From Pseudomonadota bacterium (GTDB lineage: Bacteria; Myxococcota; UBA9042; PHBI01): a stretch of 29,365 nucleotides of DNA. This document shows, in pieces, positions 27,582 through 29,365 of this stretch. The DNA is taken from assembly GCA_005788935.1 (NCBI GenBank), contig SYAK01000179.1:1-29365 (forward strand), given 5' to 3'. The notes under the pieces were generated by a model that was given only the letters and a program-made list of their open reading frames with translations, was not told where the DNA came from and ran no database searches. Position numbers and translations under genes: made by a program. Each line of letters starts with the position of its first letter. Positions within the stretch are counted from its first letter, which is position 1.

Positions 27582-28841
27582 ATGGGTGCCGCACACGGAC
27601 ATCTCCCGACGTTGACCGTCGAGAACACGACCCTCCCCGCCAACAGCCTGTGGCGCAAGCTTCCCGCCATTGGCGTCGTGCTCGGCCTCGCCGGGCTCGG
27701 GGGCGCCTGGGCGCTCGGCGAGACGGTCAACGGCGACAAGGTCTCCCACACGCAGTTCTTCTTCTCGTACCTGACGGCGTTGGTCTTCTGGGCCTCCATC
27801 GGGCTCGGCGGGCTGTTCTTCGTGCTCATTCAGCACGGGACGCGCGCGGGCTGGTCGGTCGTCGTGCGGCGCATCTTCGAGAACTGGATGGCGACGCTGC
27901 CGCTCTTCGCGCTGCTCATCGCCCCGGTCGTCCTCGGGGCGCACGACCTCTACCACTGGACCCACGTCGACAAGCCAGAGGTCGCCAACGACATCCTGCT
28001 CTCGCACAAGGCGCCGTACCTCGACGAAGGCAGCTTCCTGATCCGTTCCATCGCGATCGTGGCCGTCTGGTCCTTCCTCGCGCTGATGTACTACCGCCGC
28101 TCCGTCGCCCAGGACACCTCGCGCGACCAGGAGCTGTCGCACAGCATGCGCCGGTGGGCCCCGGTCGGTTTTGCCCTGTTCGCCATCTCCCTGACCGTCG
28201 CGGCGCTCGACTGGATCATGTCGCTCGACCCGCATTGGTACTCGACGATCTTTGGCATCTACTACTTCGCCGGCGGGCTCATGGCCGCGGGCGCGGCGAG
28301 CATCCTCGCGGCCATCGCGCTCCAGAAGGCGGGTGTCCTGAAGGACGCCATCACGACCGAGCACTTCCACGACATGGGCAAGTGGACGTTCGCGTTCATG
28401 ACCTTCTGGGCCTACAGCGCCGTCAGCCAGTTCCTCCTTATCTGGTACGCAAACATCCCGGAGGAGACGCTCTTCTACGGCCACCGTCTCCACGGCGGCT
28501 GGGAGGTCGTCACGGTGCTGCTGCCTCTCGTGAAGTTCCTGTTTCCGTTCTGGTTCCTGATGCAGCGCGGGGTCAAGCGCAACCGCAAGCTCCTCGCCAT
28601 CGGCGCGGGCATCCTGCTCGTCGGTCAGTACGTCGACATGTTCTGGCTCGTTCAGCCCAACATGGCGATCGCGCTCGGTCAGGACCATGGGCACTTCCAT
28701 TTTGCGCCAGCCGACATCCTCGCGTTCGTCGGTGTCGGTGGCCTTGTCGTGGCCACGTTCGCGTGGCTGACCGGCCGCGCCGCCACGGCCCCGGTCGGCG
28801 ATCCGCGCCTGGCCGAATCCCTCCGCTTCGAGAACATCTGA
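27582..28841 (+). CDS. actF: Alternative complex III, membrane subunit ActF (NrfD-like)
   Basis: The product has 419 residues with about ten membrane helices and is related to ActC. Stretches such as FFFSYLTALVFWASIGLGGL, ALDWIMSLDPHWYSTIFG, FWAYSAVSQFLLIWYANIPEE and LLVGQYVDMFWLVQP mark ActF. GAGGGAGG just upstream fixes the start at 27582; longer upstream reading overlaps actE. ActF is thought to take part in a proton path with ActC. The first residues (GAAHGHL) and a late loop (DHGHFHF) are His-rich, as is the tail of ActC. Confidence 0.96.
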   Translation: MGAAHGHLPTLTVENTTLPANSLWRKLPAIGVVLGLAGLGGAWALGETVNGDKVSHTQFFFSYLTALVFWASIGLGGLFFVLIQHGTRAGWSVVVRRIFENWMATLPLFALLIAPVVLGAHDLYHWTHVDKPEVANDILLSHKAPYLDEGSFLIRSIAIVAVWSFLALMYYRRSVAQDTSRDQELSHSMRRWAPVGFALFAISLTVAALDWIMSLDPHWYSTIFGIYYFAGGLMAAGAASILAAIALQKAGVLKDAITTEHFHDMGKWTFAFMTFWAYSAVSQFLLIWYANIPEETLFYGHRLHGGWEVVTVLLPLVKFLFPFWFLMQRGVKRNRKLLAIGAGILLVGQYVDMFWLVQPNMAIALGQDHGHFHFAPADILAFVGVGGLVVATFAWLTGRAATAPVGDPRLAESLRFENI

Positions 28842-28850
28842 GGTCGAGCC

Positions 28851-29300
28851 ATGGGTGACCACAAGCATCACGACGACCACCACCACGACCACGGTCCTGC
28901 AACCGACGGCGAGCCCCTGCCGCCACTGCGTCTGCAGGCAGGATCGACCCCGAAGGGGCACGAGATCGACCTCACCCCGGATCGCAACCTCTTTGCGTTC
29001 CTCGCGGCCATGGCGGTCCTGCTCGTCGCTGTCGCCATCGGCGTCTGGCAGCTCTTCCTGATGCACAGCGACAACGTGCTCGCGGCCGCTGGGGCCAAGC
29101 CGTCGCCGCTCGTCGAGGCGCAGCAGGCGAAGGACGCGCGGTTCTTCGAGACCTTCGGCAAGGCGACTCCCGAAGAGGGCGTCGAGACCATCCGCGTGCC
29201 CGTCCCGGCCGCGAAGGCGCTCGTTCTCGCCGACCCGTCGCGCTTCGCGGCAAAGGCGCCCCCCGCGGGTTGGGTACACCCTGACGACACCCCGCGCTGA
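28851..29300 (+). CDS. His-rich one-span membrane protein in the alternative complex III operon
   Basis: The product has 149 residues. Seven of the first 14 are His (MGDHKHHDDHHHDHG), then a linker, one membrane helix (about 47-70, FAFLAAMAVLLVAVAIGVWQLF), and a tail of about 75 residues ending in GWVHPDDTPR. I do not recognise the family. It starts nine bases after actF with GAGG upstream, so it belongs to the operon. It may be the small subunit corresponding to ActG, found in some complexes as a one-helix protein, or an assembly factor binding Cu or Zn through the His cluster. Both ideas rest on position and composition. No gene is visible in the last 65 bases of the window. Confidence 0.8.
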   Translation: MGDHKHHDDHHHDHGPATDGEPLPPLRLQAGSTPKGHEIDLTPDRNLFAFLAAMAVLLVAVAIGVWQLFLMHSDNVLAAAGAKPSPLVEAQQAKDARFFETFGKATPEEGVETIRVPVPAAKALVLADPSRFAAKAPPAGWVHPDDTPR

Positions 29301-29365
29301 CTCGAAGGCATCACGCAGCACCGCAGCTTGACGCGACGGTGCACTTCGCCAGACTTTCTCCCAGA

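Noticed and set aside
27420..29321. 633-codon minus-strand frame opposite actE/actF and the His-rich gene
   Set aside because: Three supported plus-strand genes cover it; the frame has repetitive charged composition typical of a shadow.
29328..29356. TTGACG at the right edge as a promoter for the next gene
   Set aside because: No -10 box with acceptable match lies 15-19 bases downstream, and the window ends before any gene start.

Overview
The window is GC-rich, with wobble positions almost all G or C, and densely coded. It looks like a Myxococcota (deltaproteobacterial-type) chromosome. Pointers are an alternative complex III locus, a giant secreted protein with MopE-type Cys/Asp repeats, thrombospondin type 3-like Ca sites and a MYXO-CTERM-like tail, several lipoprotein cytochromes, and the carboxy(nor)spermidine route to polyamines. 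This placement is inferred from gene content only. I see no insertion sequence, CRISPR array, rRNA or tRNA. No gap between genes exceeds 300 bases; the longest are about 240 bases (before the giant gene) and 210 bases (after tldE).

Layout. (1) 1-2880: the 3' part of tldD, broken by an in-frame TAG, then intact tldE (TldD/TldE metalloprotease partners). A protein with two XRE-type HTH domains follows, closed by a strong intrinsic terminator. (2) 2936-5456: a promoter and a two-gene polyamine operon, carboxynorspermidine synthase and nspC. (3) 5525-7672, minus strand: a secreted Cys-rich lipoprotein with one possible c-heme motif, and ogt DNA repair methyltransferase. (4) 7910-15590: a 2273-residue mosaic surface protein and a FkbM-family methyltransferase 28 bases behind it. 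(5) 15672-21027: a Cys-rich one-span membrane protein, heme A synthase (ctaA), heme O synthase (ctaB), an ABC-2 exporter pair, a SCO copper chaperone and a lipoprotein cytochrome c, most joined by 1-4 base overlaps. (6) 21167-29300: actABCDEF, encoding alternative complex III (quinol:cytochrome c/oxidase oxidoreductase), and a His-rich one-span protein.

Blocks 5 and 6 work together. ActA-F take electrons from menaquinol or quinol and pass them through c-hemes to a terminal oxidase. CtaB, CtaA and SCO make heme A and deliver copper for that oxidase, whose own subunits are not in the window and probably lie just past its right edge. The most notable points are the tldD stop codon that removes a metal-ligand Cys, an unrecognised membrane-anchored protein with CX9-11C spacing upstream of ctaA, the ABC exporter inside the oxidase-assembly operon, His-rich tails on two proteins of the complex III operon, and the giant mosaic protein with its linked methyltransferase.
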